NCBI GenBank assembly: GCA_030848705.1
Contig: CM061238.1
Span: forward strand, 28,674,655 to 28,738,654
Length of the DNA: 64,000 nucleotides
Source of the DNA: Heracleum sosnowskyi
Lineage: Eukaryota > Streptophyta > Magnoliopsida > Apiales > Apiaceae
Direction: 5' to 3'
Below are positions 34,087 to 43,674 of the stretch, piece by piece (positions within the stretch are counted from its first letter, which is position 1; every line of letters starts with the position of its first letter). Below the pieces are notes generated by a model. It was not told the origin of the DNA, made no database searches, and saw only the letters and a program-made list of their open reading frames with translations. Both the position numbers and the translations under genes were made by a program.

Positions 34087-35107
34087 TGTTATTCCCAAAT
34101 GACCTAACAGAATTGTAGAAGGGGGGGGGGGTTGAATACAATTCTTGATATTTTCTTGAAACTAAACACTTTATGAAATTAAACTGAACTGAATAAATAA
34201 AAACACAAGATATAAATAATTCAGTTGGATTGTTTGATGATCCAACTGAAGTGTTTTTATTGCGGAAATAATCTGTGATACAAATGTTCACAGCTGCTCA
34301 GTTACAATGTTGTAGAGAAGAATGCTCTCAAAAATAGCTAATACAATCTATTTGTTTTTCTTCTCTCTTTCTAAAGTAACTGCTACACTTGGTTATATAA
34401 TCCCAAGTTCACAATTCTACATTTGGTTAAACTAAAGAATAATAGCAGTAACCATCAGTAGCTTGCTTTTCATTCCTTTTGTCCAATGGTCCTTGGAGAT
34501 CTTTGCTTTTGTCTTCATGCTCATTATAATCATTCCCAAGAGCCTTATTGGAAATTGGAATGTTTCCTTATTTCCAGTAACCACTTTGATGGCTTCCAAT
34601 GCAAAGTACACTTCCATATCTCCTTTTAGATCTGTTCAGTAAACTGTCACTATCACTTTGTCAACTGTTCAAAAAGCAACATTGATTCGTTGATAGCAAG
34701 GAGATGTGTTTCGTTGATAGCTTCATTCTTCATTCCGTTGATGGTGTTTCCCTCGTTTCGTTGATGGGTAAACTCCATACCGTTGACAGAGTAATCTTCA
34801 TACCGTTGACATGTCTTCACTTAGGCAGAATTACAAGGCATAACATATTTACAATTAACCAACCTATTTTGCCTATCTAGTACTTAGTCAACATGACTTA
34901 GAAAACCTATCTACAACATATAATAGAATGCCTATCATACTGTGAAGTATTGTACAATGCAATTGCTACAACACTCATTTCGTTGATGAGCTTCCTGTCA
35001 ACGAAACACTGCAAAGCATGCTATTTCGTTGACAGCTACAAAATTGACTTTACACAAATTCTACTAAGTGTTTTATGTTTATCATCAAGAACAACATATT
35101 CCTAACA
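34087..35107 (-). repeat. 3' LTR of Copia G
   Basis: 1021 bp. On the minus strand it ends in TGGGAATAACA. TTCGTTGAT/CCGTTGAC motifs lie at about 34688-34812 and 34978-35033. A run of 11 G (C on the element strand) lies at about 34122-34132. TATA-like box at 34393-34400. Confidence 0.97.
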
Positions 35108-35121
35108 ATCTCCCCCAATTT
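35108..35121 (-). promoter_or_regulatory. Polypurine tract of G
   Basis: On the minus strand AAATTGGGGGAGAT directly before the 3' LTR; expected plus-strand primer. Confidence 0.9.
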
Positions 35122-35293
35122 ATGACTGATAGAATAACAGCCATAAATCAAGAGACTTGATGATAACAAAAACACTCAGATACATCATAAATTACAAAAG
35201 TAGAAAATGTATTAAGCTTCAAAACTTTATAGACAAAATACAAGACTTACAAGACTAATGCCCACAAGTGCTCCTCTAGTCTGAGCAAATGTT

Positions 35294-38200
35294 TCATCTG
35301 TGACTTCTTTGTGGCATAGTCTTCTTCCCTCTCTTGGAGTTGTTTTCCTCAATCTGGACCTGTAGCCTTCTGTAGAAGATTTTCTCCTCTTCATCTTGAT
35401 CACCAAGCTTGGATTGCATCAGCTTTAGAGTTTGATTAGATGCCTTCTCCAGCTGGTCTTCCATTCTGAAGAATCTTCTGCAATTGTCCTTGTCCTTAAA
35501 CTCCATCATCCAATAAGGTTGAAGATGGATTTTCTTTCCTGTTGAGGGAACTCTAAGTATTCTGGGAAGAGCCTCAGGCTTGTTCCAGCTAGCCTTTAAC
35601 TGACAGATTTTGGAGACCACCTCAGACTTGGCTGTTTTGGTGAAACCAAAGTCCTTTTTCAAGCATCTAAACACTGAGAGTAGTGTTTGATAGTCTTCTC
35701 CTAAAATTCTGTAAAGAGGCCACACTTGTTCTCTACCACCCTTGAATGTGAACACTAGTCTTTCAGGCAACTTTTGAGAAGCTGCAATTCCCCTTACTTC
35801 CACCAGGTTGTCTAGGTCAAGATGTAGACTGGATTCTTCCCTGATGTCAGCAATGTACATGCAGTCCTCTGGGTTTGCTGGGGGTTTCTGAGATTGTGGC
35901 TTTCTCACAAAAACAGGCTTTGCTTTGACAGACCTCTTCTTTGTCTTCATTGGTTGGTCCTTCTCTAACAGGAACTTTGGAAAGTATGCCTCATCAAACT
36001 CAATTGGCTCTTCCTTTGGCTCAATTGGCTGATTGTGAAAATTGACAAGATGATCAGGGTCACTGGCTAACTTTACCTCAAAAACTGGATTAGCAATTGT
36101 TGGAGGTGCAATAGGTATAGAAGAGTCTGATGCAGTACTCTGAGAATCAGCATTCTCAAAGGCTATGTTTCTCCTAGCTCTCTCTTTGGGTTGCCTTGTG
36201 CTCTTCTTTGAACTCCTTTCCTCTCTAGTGCTCTCCTCTTGCTTCCTTTCTTCTTCATCTAGAGCTTGAGCTACTGCAAGAGCTTGCATAGCTGCTCTTT
36301 CTGATTCCTCAGCCTTGGCTTCAGCAAAGTTTGGATGACCAGCCCAAACACAGATTTGTTGTCCATTCCTGTAGACAATTGCCCTTTGCTTCCTTATCTC
36401 ATAATCATTGCTTTCCTTGCTTTTTGTGATGAGTGGACCAAGAAGCTTGTGCTCATCTGGATAAGGTGCAGGATAGAAAGTCCTTGCTATGTTTTTGTCC
36501 TTTGGTTTAGCAGGGGACTTGGGAGATAGGCTTCTTTGAATTGTAGCTTGTTCCACATCCCTAATGCATGAAGTTTGTCCTTTTTCCTTCCTTGGTCCTT
36601 GAGTGACTCCATGTAGAAGGGGCTCTTGGTGATAGAAAGAATTTGTCTGTGGCTCCCATTCCGTTGATGCTAGTGCCATGGCATTCGTTGATGGCTGTTC
36701 CGTTGATGGATTTGAGTCCTTATCTTCAGTAATCTTCTTGAACTTTGCTTCTATGTTGGACCAATGTTCTTTGATTTGTTCTGCAAGTCTCATCCTCATA
36801 GAAGCTTCTTGTATAAGGTCAATACCATCCTTTTGCTGCTTTCCAAGCTCCCCCATTGCTAATGGCTCCTTTGGTAGGGAAATGGCTGGGACCATAACCT
36901 TGGTAATCTGAATGTTTAGCTCCTTAGATTTCTCCCCCTTTTTGTTATCATCAAAAGAGATGGCTGGGAGTCCTTGAGCTGCCACTAGCTGGGCCAATAG
37001 TTGAGTTTGTTTCTCCTGTTCCTTTTGCATCTGTGATAGGGTAGCTTCCACCTTGTCCACTCTAGAAGAGAGAGTCTTCAAGGAGGAATCCACTTCAGGT
37101 TCTTTAGAGAAAAACCTGTGCATCCTGGACACAGTGAGAAGAGGAAGCTTTTCATCTAGCCTCCTATCATTAGCAGCCCTAAGGTTGCTGATTGAATCCT
37201 TGATCTCTGTAGCCTCAATCCTTGTCTGCAACATTTGTAGCCTTTGAATTTCCAGAGAATCCATTATGGCTTTGTAGAATTTCTTGTCCCTTGCTTCTGC
37301 AGACTCATGAGCTAGATATGCTTCATTGTACTGCCTTGTGATAGCAGCATCCAAATTGCTTCTACCATGCATATCTTGAGAAAGCCAGTTTGGTGTAGGA
37401 GGCACCACAGAAGTCCCAGTCTGTGCAGTAGTGGCCACCTGTAGAGTGTCACCAAAGCTATCCTCATTATCAGAAAAATCAAATTCTCCACTTGCTTCAG
37501 CTCCTGGAGGTAGATTGGTCAAGGCATCCTTTGCTCTTTGCATTGATGCAGTTGTGTGAATTAGTTGGAGTGACCTCTCTGCCTCCACATTGCCCTGTTG
37601 AGCCAAAATTTGATAGGCTGACACAGGATGAGTAAAGGTCTCAGGATCCAGGGAAATACTATCCAGAGTTTGCTGATAAACCTCTTGGAAAGTAAGTTCC
37701 CTTTCTCCCTCACTGACCTCCATTAACTCATTAGCAATGGCTGCTTCCATCCTTATTTCTCCTGTAGTCCCTTCTCTCTCTCCACTCTGTTCTTGCATCA
37801 TGGGCTCCCCATGGCTCACACCTCTCACACCCTCACCTTCACCTTCTAAGGTGGAACTCTCAATCTCTCCTTTTGCCTGGCTGGAAGAAATAGCCAGCCT
37901 CTCACTCACATTCTCTCCTTTTGCCTGGCTGCAAGCCAGCCTCTCAGTTTCACTCCCTCTCAGTCCTAGAAGTGTCTCAACTACCACTAGATCATCTGCA
38001 CTAGTTGTGGGAACAACTTGATTTTCAATTAAAGGTGCAGAGTGAACTATCAACGGAATGGTAGTTTGAACTGTCAACGGTATGGATACCGTTGATGGAG
38101 AAACACTTGTCAACGAAATAGACTGTTTCGTTGATGAAGTCAAGAAAGCACTTTGAGAATGAGAAATTACAGTAGAGTCTGTGGTGATTGATTTTAGAGA

Positions 38201-39760
38201 TTGGTCCACAGATCCCCTTGCAATTTCAGGAAAAATTGGTTGATGGCCCAACAAATCACTTAGCAAGTGATGGCCACCAGCTTCAGAGTGGGGCTTCTCC
38301 AAGATTAGAGTTGGAGAATCAGAAATAGATGTATGGATCATGTCCACATCCAAAGATTGAGTTGGTGAATTTGATGGAGATAATTCAAGATTGATGTTTA
38401 GAGAAGAGGACTGTAACCCCAGAGAAATGATAGGGGTTACATCAAACTGAATTTGAGAAACTGGAAGTGTTGCTTCCAGTGTGTGTGCACCCTGTGTACC
38501 CTTGGACTTTTGCTTCACTCTCCTTTGGTATTGGGAAAATGTAGACTTTGGGCTTGAAGTGTCCCTTACCCTTTTGGACTGTACTCTAGGAGGAGAGCTT
38601 GTTTCAATAATCACATCCTTTTGGGAGGATGCAATTAGACTTGTGTTTAAATCCATGTTACTCATTGTGCCTTGTTGGGAAGACACAATGGGGCTTGGCT
38701 GGTACACACTAACCTGTCCTTCCTTATCCTTGGGGTTTCTTTGATGTTCACCCCTTCCCTCACCTCTCACAACTCCAGACTCACTCCCCTTAGGTTGTGT
38801 GGTAGTTTTTACAACAGGTGCCTTTTGAGAAGCACCTGAGGTTGGCTTGGAGGATTTCTTTGATTTTGGTTTTGTTGCTAGGGTAGGAGCCTGTTGGGTC
38901 ACAGCTACAGACTCCATAGCAACATTGGAAGGTAAAACAGTAGAGGTGTTAGCTACACTAACAGGGATAGTAGTAGTTACCTCAATGATTGGCAGATACA
39001 CCACTGGAACATCACCATTGTGGTTCAGCCTCAGTATGTCTGTCAATACTCTCTTTTCTTGCACAAAGCACTCGAACCTGGCATTAGGGTTAGAGATAAC
39101 TAATGGTGCTGGACTAACATGGTTAGCCAACATCATCAGAAACCTAGCATAATAGATATTTTTCTTCCTATTTGCTTTGTCACCCAACTTAGCACCAATT
39201 TCATACATAAGTTGGGTGCTAAAGTTGTGATATCTATCATTTAGAAGCATGGTTAGGAGAGTTAACATAGAGTTAGTTAATGCATCAAAATTACTAATCT
39301 TTCCAGAAAAGACCTTAATGAATGCATCAGCTAAATAACTGTATTCCCTAACCAAACCTCTCCTAATTATTCTACCCAGATTATCAGTAGGCAAAGAGTA
39401 GTTTATAGAATTTAACATGGTAGTTATTTCAGTGTTAGTAGGCAAAACATCACAGTTATTATCAGGAATATGTAAACATGCTTGCAAAACATCAGAATTA
39501 ACTATGTACTCATTACCTTGAAGAGTGAATTTTAGTGTGCAGTGTGTTCCACTATACTCACATGAGGTCCAAATTTCCTCGATTATCTCATTGTAGAGTG
39601 GTGTAGAGTGAAACATTACATAGCTCAACTTGCAATTCTTCATGAAATCCATCATTTTGAAGAACAGTCTGTTCGGGTTTTCCTTGACAACAAAAGGGAT
39701 GGAGTTGTTCTTCTCATAGATGAACCCTCCAGCAGACATAAGCTTGACTATAGGTGCCAT
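35294..39760 (-). CDS. Extra 3' ORF of Copia G, intact, 1488 codons
   Basis: Starts at the ATG at 39760 (MAPIVKLMSAGGFIYEKNNS) and is open throughout. N-terminal domain to about residue 235, distantly like those of A, E and D (LVREYSYLADAFIKVFSGKI, then YYARFLMMLAN). A long Ser/Thr/Pro-rich linker follows with basic clusters near 395-420 (SKRVRD, QRRVKQKSKG), then a coiled coil at about 815-925, the DDNKKGEK motif near 938 coded by a purine run, another charged linker, and a C-terminal domain from about 1310 (FKGGREQVWPLYRILGEDYQ). No signal peptide or membrane segment is seen. The element's CGTTGAC-type motif occurs inside the gene in both orientations (36660-36710, 38045-38140). Function unknown; nuclear localisation is inferred. 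Confidence 0.88.
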   Translation of the reverse strand: MAPIVKLMSAGGFIYEKNNSIPFVVKENPNRLFFKMMDFMKNCKLSYVMFHSTPLYNEIIEEIWTSCEYSGTHCTLKFTLQGNEYIVNSDVLQACLHIPDNNCDVLPTNTEITTMLNSINYSLPTDNLGRIIRRGLVREYSYLADAFIKVFSGKISNFDALTNSMLTLLTMLLNDRYHNFSTQLMYEIGAKLGDKANRKKNIYYARFLMMLANHVSPAPLVISNPNARFECFVQEKRVLTDILRLNHNGDVPVVYLPIIEVTTTIPVSVANTSTVLPSNVAMESVAVTQQAPTLATKPKSKKSSKPTSGASQKAPVVKTTTQPKGSESGVVRGEGRGEHQRNPKDKEGQVSVYQPSPIVSSQQGTMSNMDLNTSLIASSQKDVIIETSSPPRVQSKRVRDTSSPKSTFSQYQRRVKQKSKGTQGAHTLEATLPVSQIQFDVTPIISLGLQSSSLNINLELSPSNSPTQSLDVDMIHTSISDSPTLILEKPHSEAGGHHLLSDLLGHQPIFPEIARGSVDQSLKSITTDSTVISHSQSAFLTSSTKQSISLTSVSPSTVSIPLTVQTTIPLIVHSAPLIENQVVPTTSADDLVVVETLLGLRGSETERLACSQAKGENVSERLAISSSQAKGEIESSTLEGEGEGVRGVSHGEPMMQEQSGEREGTTGEIRMEAAIANELMEVSEGERELTFQEVYQQTLDSISLDPETFTHPVSAYQILAQQGNVEAERSLQLIHTTASMQRAKDALTNLPPGAEASGEFDFSDNEDSFGDTLQVATTAQTGTSVVPPTPNWLSQDMHGRSNLDAAITRQYNEAYLAHESAEARDKKFYKAIMDSLEIQRLQMLQTRIEATEIKDSISNLRAANDRRLDEKLPLLTVSRMHRFFSKEPEVDSSLKTLSSRVDKVEATLSQMQKEQEKQTQLLAQLVAAQGLPAISFDDNKKGEKSKELNIQITKVMVPAISLPKEPLAMGELGKQQKDGIDLIQEASMRMRLAEQIKEHWSNIEAKFKKITEDKDSNPSTEQPSTNAMALASTEWEPQTNSFYHQEPLLHGVTQGPRKEKGQTSCIRDVEQATIQRSLSPKSPAKPKDKNIARTFYPAPYPDEHKLLGPLITKSKESNDYEIRKQRAIVYRNGQQICVWAGHPNFAEAKAEESERAAMQALAVAQALDEEERKQEESTREERSSKKSTRQPKERARRNIAFENADSQSTASDSSIPIAPPTIANPVFEVKLASDPDHLVNFHNQPIEPKEEPIEFDEAYFPKFLLEKDQPMKTKKRSVKAKPVFVRKPQSQKPPANPEDCMYIADIREESSLHLDLDNLVEVRGIAASQKLPERLVFTFKGGREQVWPLYRILGEDYQTLLSVFRCLKKDFGFTKTAKSEVVSKICQLKASWNKPEALPRILRVPSTGKKIHLQPYWMMEFKDKDNCRRFFRMEDQLEKASNQTLKLMQSKLGDQDEEEKIFYRRLQVQIEENNSKRGKKTMPQRSHR
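36931..36943 (-). promoter_or_regulatory. Internal polypurine run in extra ORF (G)
   Basis: AAAAAGGGGGAGA on the minus strand, in the DDNKKGEK codons. Conserved in place and sequence with A and E although the flanking protein has diverged. Confidence 0.5.
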
Positions 39761-40302
39761 TGTTGATTAAAGGAAAGCTTCGAACTGAATTGCTTGTTAG
39801 AGAGAAGAAGAGAGAAAAAGCCTTTGGAATTTTTGAGAACAGGTAAAAGAAATAATGAAAATAAAATTTCTTAAATACTCCCCCAAAAATTCTCAGAAAA
39901 TGAATCCAATAATAAATGTAAATTACTGGATTGGCTTAAAAATATAACCGTTACTCTTAAAGTATTACCATGATTTATACTTACAGGGGTGTATGCATAG
40001 ATCGTGGTAAAAGACGTGTCAATTTTTCAACGGTTCAGATTAAAAGCGCTTTCTATCAACGAATCAGAATTGGGCGTTTAAGGTCCCGTCTATTTCGTTG
40101 ATAAAACTGCGTTTCGTTGATACAAAAGAACTATCAACGAAACACCCAGAAAAAGTGCTAAGACTGTCAACGAAATGGTGCATTCCGTTGGCATAGTAAT
40201 TTTGACTTAGACAAAATTTTACCTTTTCCTGAGAAAATTCATTCACAGAAAAACATAGCAAATTTCTGGCTGCATTTTAACTTGCAAATATCTCAAAAAT
40301 AA
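39761..40302 (-). other. Noncoding region between pol and the extra ORF of G
   Basis: Holds six or more TTTCGTTGAT/GTCAACGAAA motifs (40057-40190), a TATA box (TATAAAT, 39979-39973 on the minus strand), a purine run TTTTTGGGGGAG (39890-39879) and a CT-rich leader-like stretch just before the ATG. A small frame at 40064-40261 reads FVDS repeatedly because of the motif array and is not a gene. Confidence 0.7.
39973..39979 (-). promoter_or_regulatory. TATA box candidate before extra ORF (G)
   Basis: AAGTATAAATCA context on the minus strand, about 210 bases before the ATG at 39760; followed by CT-rich leader-like DNA. Confidence 0.45.
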
Positions 40303-43300
40303 TTAAGAGAAATTTAGCATACCTAGCTCACTTACTAATCTTGAGAATGTTGATTCATCAAGTGGCTTGGTAAAGATGTCTGCAAGTTGTTGTTCACTTG
40401 GAACAAAATGTAACTCCACAGTACCATTCATAACATGTTCTCTAATGAAATGGTACTTGATGTCAATGTGCTTGGTCCTTGAATGCTGCACTGGATTCTC
40501 AGTAATGGCAATGGCACTAGTGTTGTCACAGAAAATAGGAATTTTCTCAACTCTTAATCCATAATCAAGTAGTTGGTTTTTCATCCATAAAATCTGTGCA
40601 CAACAACTTCCAGCTGCAATATACTCAGCCTCAGCTGTGGAGGTAGAAACTGAGTTTTGTTTCTTGCTGAACCATGACACAAGCTTGTTTCCTAGGAATT
40701 GACAGGTTCCAGTTGTACTTTTCCTGTCAATTTTACATCCTGCAAAATCTGCATCTGAATAACCAATTAGTTCAAAACCAGATTCTCTAGGATACCAAAT
40801 GCCAAGGTTTGGTGTTCCTTTGAGATATCTGAAAATTCTTTTAATAGCAACTAAATGGGATTCTCTAGGATCAGCCTGAAATCTAGCACATAGACATGTA
40901 GCAAACATAATATCAGGTCTACTAGCTGTTAAATATAAAAGTGAGCCTACCATGCCTCTGTAACTTGAAATGTCCACAGATTTTTCCTTAGTATTCAATT
41001 CAAGTTTGGTGGCAGTAGGCATGGGAGTTTTGGCAGGAGAGCATTCCATTAGGTTAAACTTCTTTAATAAATCATGAATGTATTTTGTTTGACTAATGAA
41101 AATGCCTTCATTAACTTGCTTTACTTGAAGACCAAGAAAGTAAGTTAATTCTCCCATCATGCTCATTTCATACTTACTTTGCATAAGCTTGGCAAACTTT
41201 TGACAAAGTTTCACATCTGTAGACCCAAAGATTATATCATCTACATAAATTTGAACAAGTAAAGTAGAGCCATTTACAACCCTGTGAAAAAGAGTTTTAT
41301 CTACAGTACCTCTAGTGAAATGATTCTCAAGGAGGAACTGTGAGAGAGTGTCATACCAGGCTCTAGGTGCTTGTTTCAAACCATAGAGTGCTTTGAGAAG
41401 GAAGTACACATAGTCTGGAAAATCATCATCTTCAAAACCAGGAGGTTGACTTACATACACCTCCTCTTCCAATTCCCCATTCAGAAAAGCACTCTTCACA
41501 TCCATTTGATAGACCTTGAAATTGGCATGGGCTGCATAGGCTAGGAAAATCCTTATTGCTTCTAGTCTTGCAACAGGAGCAAAGGTTTCATCAAAATCAA
41601 TTCCTTCTTCCTGTGAATAGCCTTTTGCAACCAATCTAGCTTTGTTCCTTGTGACTATGCCATTTTCATCCATCTTGTTTCTGAACACCCACTTTGTGCC
41701 TATAACACTCCTGTCATTAGGCCTGGGCACCAGCTTCCAAACATTGTTTCTCTCAAATTGGTTTAGCTCTTCTTGCATGGCTAAAACCCAATCTGGATCT
41801 AGAAGTGCATCCTCAACTTTCTTTGGCTCATCTTGAGACAGAAAGCTACTATATAGACATTCTTCTTGAGTTGCTCTTCTAGTTTGGACTTTTGAAGAGA
41901 CATCACCTATAATAAGTTCAAAGGGATGATCTTTAGTCCATTTCCTTGAGGGAGGTAGATTTGCTCTTGAAGACGTAGCTTCATGATCATGATTGCCTTG
42001 ATTGGATATTTGTCCTTGAGAAACTCCCCCTGAGTTTGTTGTCCCTAAGTGATCACTTCTAGAAGTATTCCTATGACTATCAACGGTATGACCGTTTTGG
42101 CTGTCAACGAAACGCTCATTCTGACTGTCAACGAATCCACCATCATGACTGTCAACGAAATGACCATTTGGTCTGCTAGCTGCTATCCTTTTTAACCTTA
42201 ATGCAGCAATTTCATCTTCACTGCTGCTTTCATCTGTGCTAGATACAACAACTTTAGGCTGTTTCTCAGTAGCCTTATCATGATTCACTTGATCTCCTTC
42301 CTTATTTTCAAAAGAAAGACTTTCATGGAAACCTTCATCACAGAGACCTTGGATTTTGAGATCATCAAAAACAACATGTACAGATTCCATAACAATGTTG
42401 ATTCTGAGATTATAGACTCTGTAAGCTTTCCCTGCTGCATATCCCACAAATATTGCTTCATCTGCCTTTGCTTCAAATTTCCCCAAATGCTCAGCTTGAT
42501 TTCTCAGAACAAAGCACTTGCATCCAAAGACATGAAGAAAATCCAATAGTGGCTTCTTTCTTTTGAGTAACTGATAAGGGGTCATTCCTTTGGCCTGATT
42601 AATCAAAGAAATATTTTGAGTAAAGCAAGCTGTGTTAACTGCCTCAGCCCAAAAATATGTAGGTAACTTTGATTCATCTAGCATTGTCCTTGCAGCTTCA
42701 ATAAGTGTTCTGTTTTTCCTTTCAACTACACCATTTTGCTGTGGTGTTCTTGCTGCTGAAAACTCATGCAAAATACCATTTTCTTCACAGAACACCTTCA
42801 TGCTTGAATTCTTGAATTCTGTCCCATTGTCACTCCTAATCCTTCTTACTTTGAAATCAGGATGATTGCTTACCATCTTGATGTGATTGATAATGATTTC
42901 ACTTGCCTCATCTTTAGAGTGCAAAAAGAAAGTCCATGTAAATCTAGAAAAATCATCAACAATCACAAGACAGTATTTCTTCTTTGAGATGGACATAACA
43001 TTTACAGGGCCAAATAGGTCCATATGAAGCAATTCAAGCTGCTGGACAATTGATGACTCTGTCTTGCTTTTGAATGATGCCTTCTTCTGTTTTCCCTTTT
43101 GACAGGCATCACACAAACCATCCTTGGAGAACTCCACCTGTGGAATTCCTCTAGCAAGATCTTTCCTCACCAAATCATTCATAACTTTGAAATTCAGATG
43201 GGATAACTTCTTGTGCCATAACCAACTTTCATCCTTGCTTGCCTTGCTGAAAAGACAAGTGATGGTGTCTGAACTTGTGCTACTAAAGTCAGCAATGTAC

Positions 43301-43674
43301 ACATTCCCCCTTCTGAATCCAGTCATTACCACATTGTTGTTTCCTCCTTTAGAAACAACACAGGCTTCTCTAGAAAAAGTAACTAAAAATCCTTTGTCAC
43401 AAAGTTGGCTGATACTAAGCAAGTTGTGCTTAAGACCATCCACCAATGCAACCTCATCTATGATGACATTCTCTTTTGAAATCAAGCCATATCCCTTTGT
43501 GTAGCCTTTGCTGTCATCTCCAAAAGCAATACAAGGGCCAGCTCTTTCCTGAAACTCTGTGAGCAGGGTAGAATCACCAGTCATGTGTCTTGAACAACCA
43601 CTATCCAAGTACCAAAGATTCCTTTTGTCTCCCTGCACACAATAAAACCAAATCAAGTCGATTTTGGTACCCAA
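40303..43674 (-). CDS. pol: Copia G pol polyprotein, intact
   Basis: Open frame of 1123 codons, on the -1 frame relative to gag and overlapping its end by 22 bases. The frame has no convincing ATG; its first codon is taken as the TTG at 43674. Protease motif YLDSGC at residues 22-27. Pre-integrase WLWHKKLSHLN, then integrase with MDLFGPVNVM, RIRSDNGTEFKN and TPQQNGVVERKN (D, D, E all present). Hinge with four FVDS/TVDS repeats coded by the element's CGTTGAC motif (42085-42165). RT with QMDVKSAFLNGELEEE and YVDDIIFGST (about residue 809). RNase H with SDADFAGCKIDRKSTTG, ending in FTKPLDESTFSRL. These enzymes process the polyprotein, copy the RNA and insert the cDNA. All key residues are present. 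Confidence 0.96.
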   Translation of the reverse strand: MGTKIDLIWFYCVQGDKRNLWYLDSGCSRHMTGDSTLLTEFQERAGPCIAFGDDSKGYTKGYGLISKENVIIDEVALVDGLKHNLLSISQLCDKGFLVTFSREACVVSKGGNNNVVMTGFRRGNVYIADFSSTSSDTITCLFSKASKDESWLWHKKLSHLNFKVMNDLVRKDLARGIPQVEFSKDGLCDACQKGKQKKASFKSKTESSIVQQLELLHMDLFGPVNVMSISKKKYCLVIVDDFSRFTWTFFLHSKDEASEIIINHIKMVSNHPDFKVRRIRSDNGTEFKNSSMKVFCEENGILHEFSAARTPQQNGVVERKNRTLIEAARTMLDESKLPTYFWAEAVNTACFTQNISLINQAKGMTPYQLLKRKKPLLDFLHVFGCKCFVLRNQAEHLGKFEAKADEAIFVGYAAGKAYRVYNLRINIVMESVHVVFDDLKIQGLCDEGFHESLSFENKEGDQVNHDKATEKQPKVVVSSTDESSSEDEIAALRLKRIAASRPNGHFVDSHDGGFVDSQNERFVDSQNGHTVDSHRNTSRSDHLGTTNSGGVSQGQISNQGNHDHEATSSRANLPPSRKWTKDHPFELIIGDVSSKVQTRRATQEECLYSSFLSQDEPKKVEDALLDPDWVLAMQEELNQFERNNVWKLVPRPNDRSVIGTKWVFRNKMDENGIVTRNKARLVAKGYSQEEGIDFDETFAPVARLEAIRIFLAYAAHANFKVYQMDVKSAFLNGELEEEVYVSQPPGFEDDDFPDYVYFLLKALYGLKQAPRAWYDTLSQFLLENHFTRGTVDKTLFHRVVNGSTLLVQIYVDDIIFGSTDVKLCQKFAKLMQSKYEMSMMGELTYFLGLQVKQVNEGIFISQTKYIHDLLKKFNLMECSPAKTPMPTATKLELNTKEKSVDISSYRGMVGSLLYLTASRPDIMFATCLCARFQADPRESHLVAIKRIFRYLKGTPNLGIWYPRESGFELIGYSDADFAGCKIDRKSTTGTCQFLGNKLVSWFSKKQNSVSTSTAEAEYIAAGSCCAQILWMKNQLLDYGLRVEKIPIFCDNTSAIAITENPVQHSRTKHIDIKYHFIREHVMNGTVELHFVPSEQQLADIFTKPLDESTFSRLVSELGMLNFS
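42024..42032 (-). promoter_or_regulatory. Polypurine run in the integrase-RT hinge of G
   Basis: CAGGGGGAG on the minus strand, identical to the runs in the hinges of D and E. Confidence 0.45.

Noticed and set aside
40064..40261. 65-codon minus-strand frame rich in FVDS
   Set aside because: A by-product of the CGTTGAC motif array; between pol and extra ORF, with no gene-like features.
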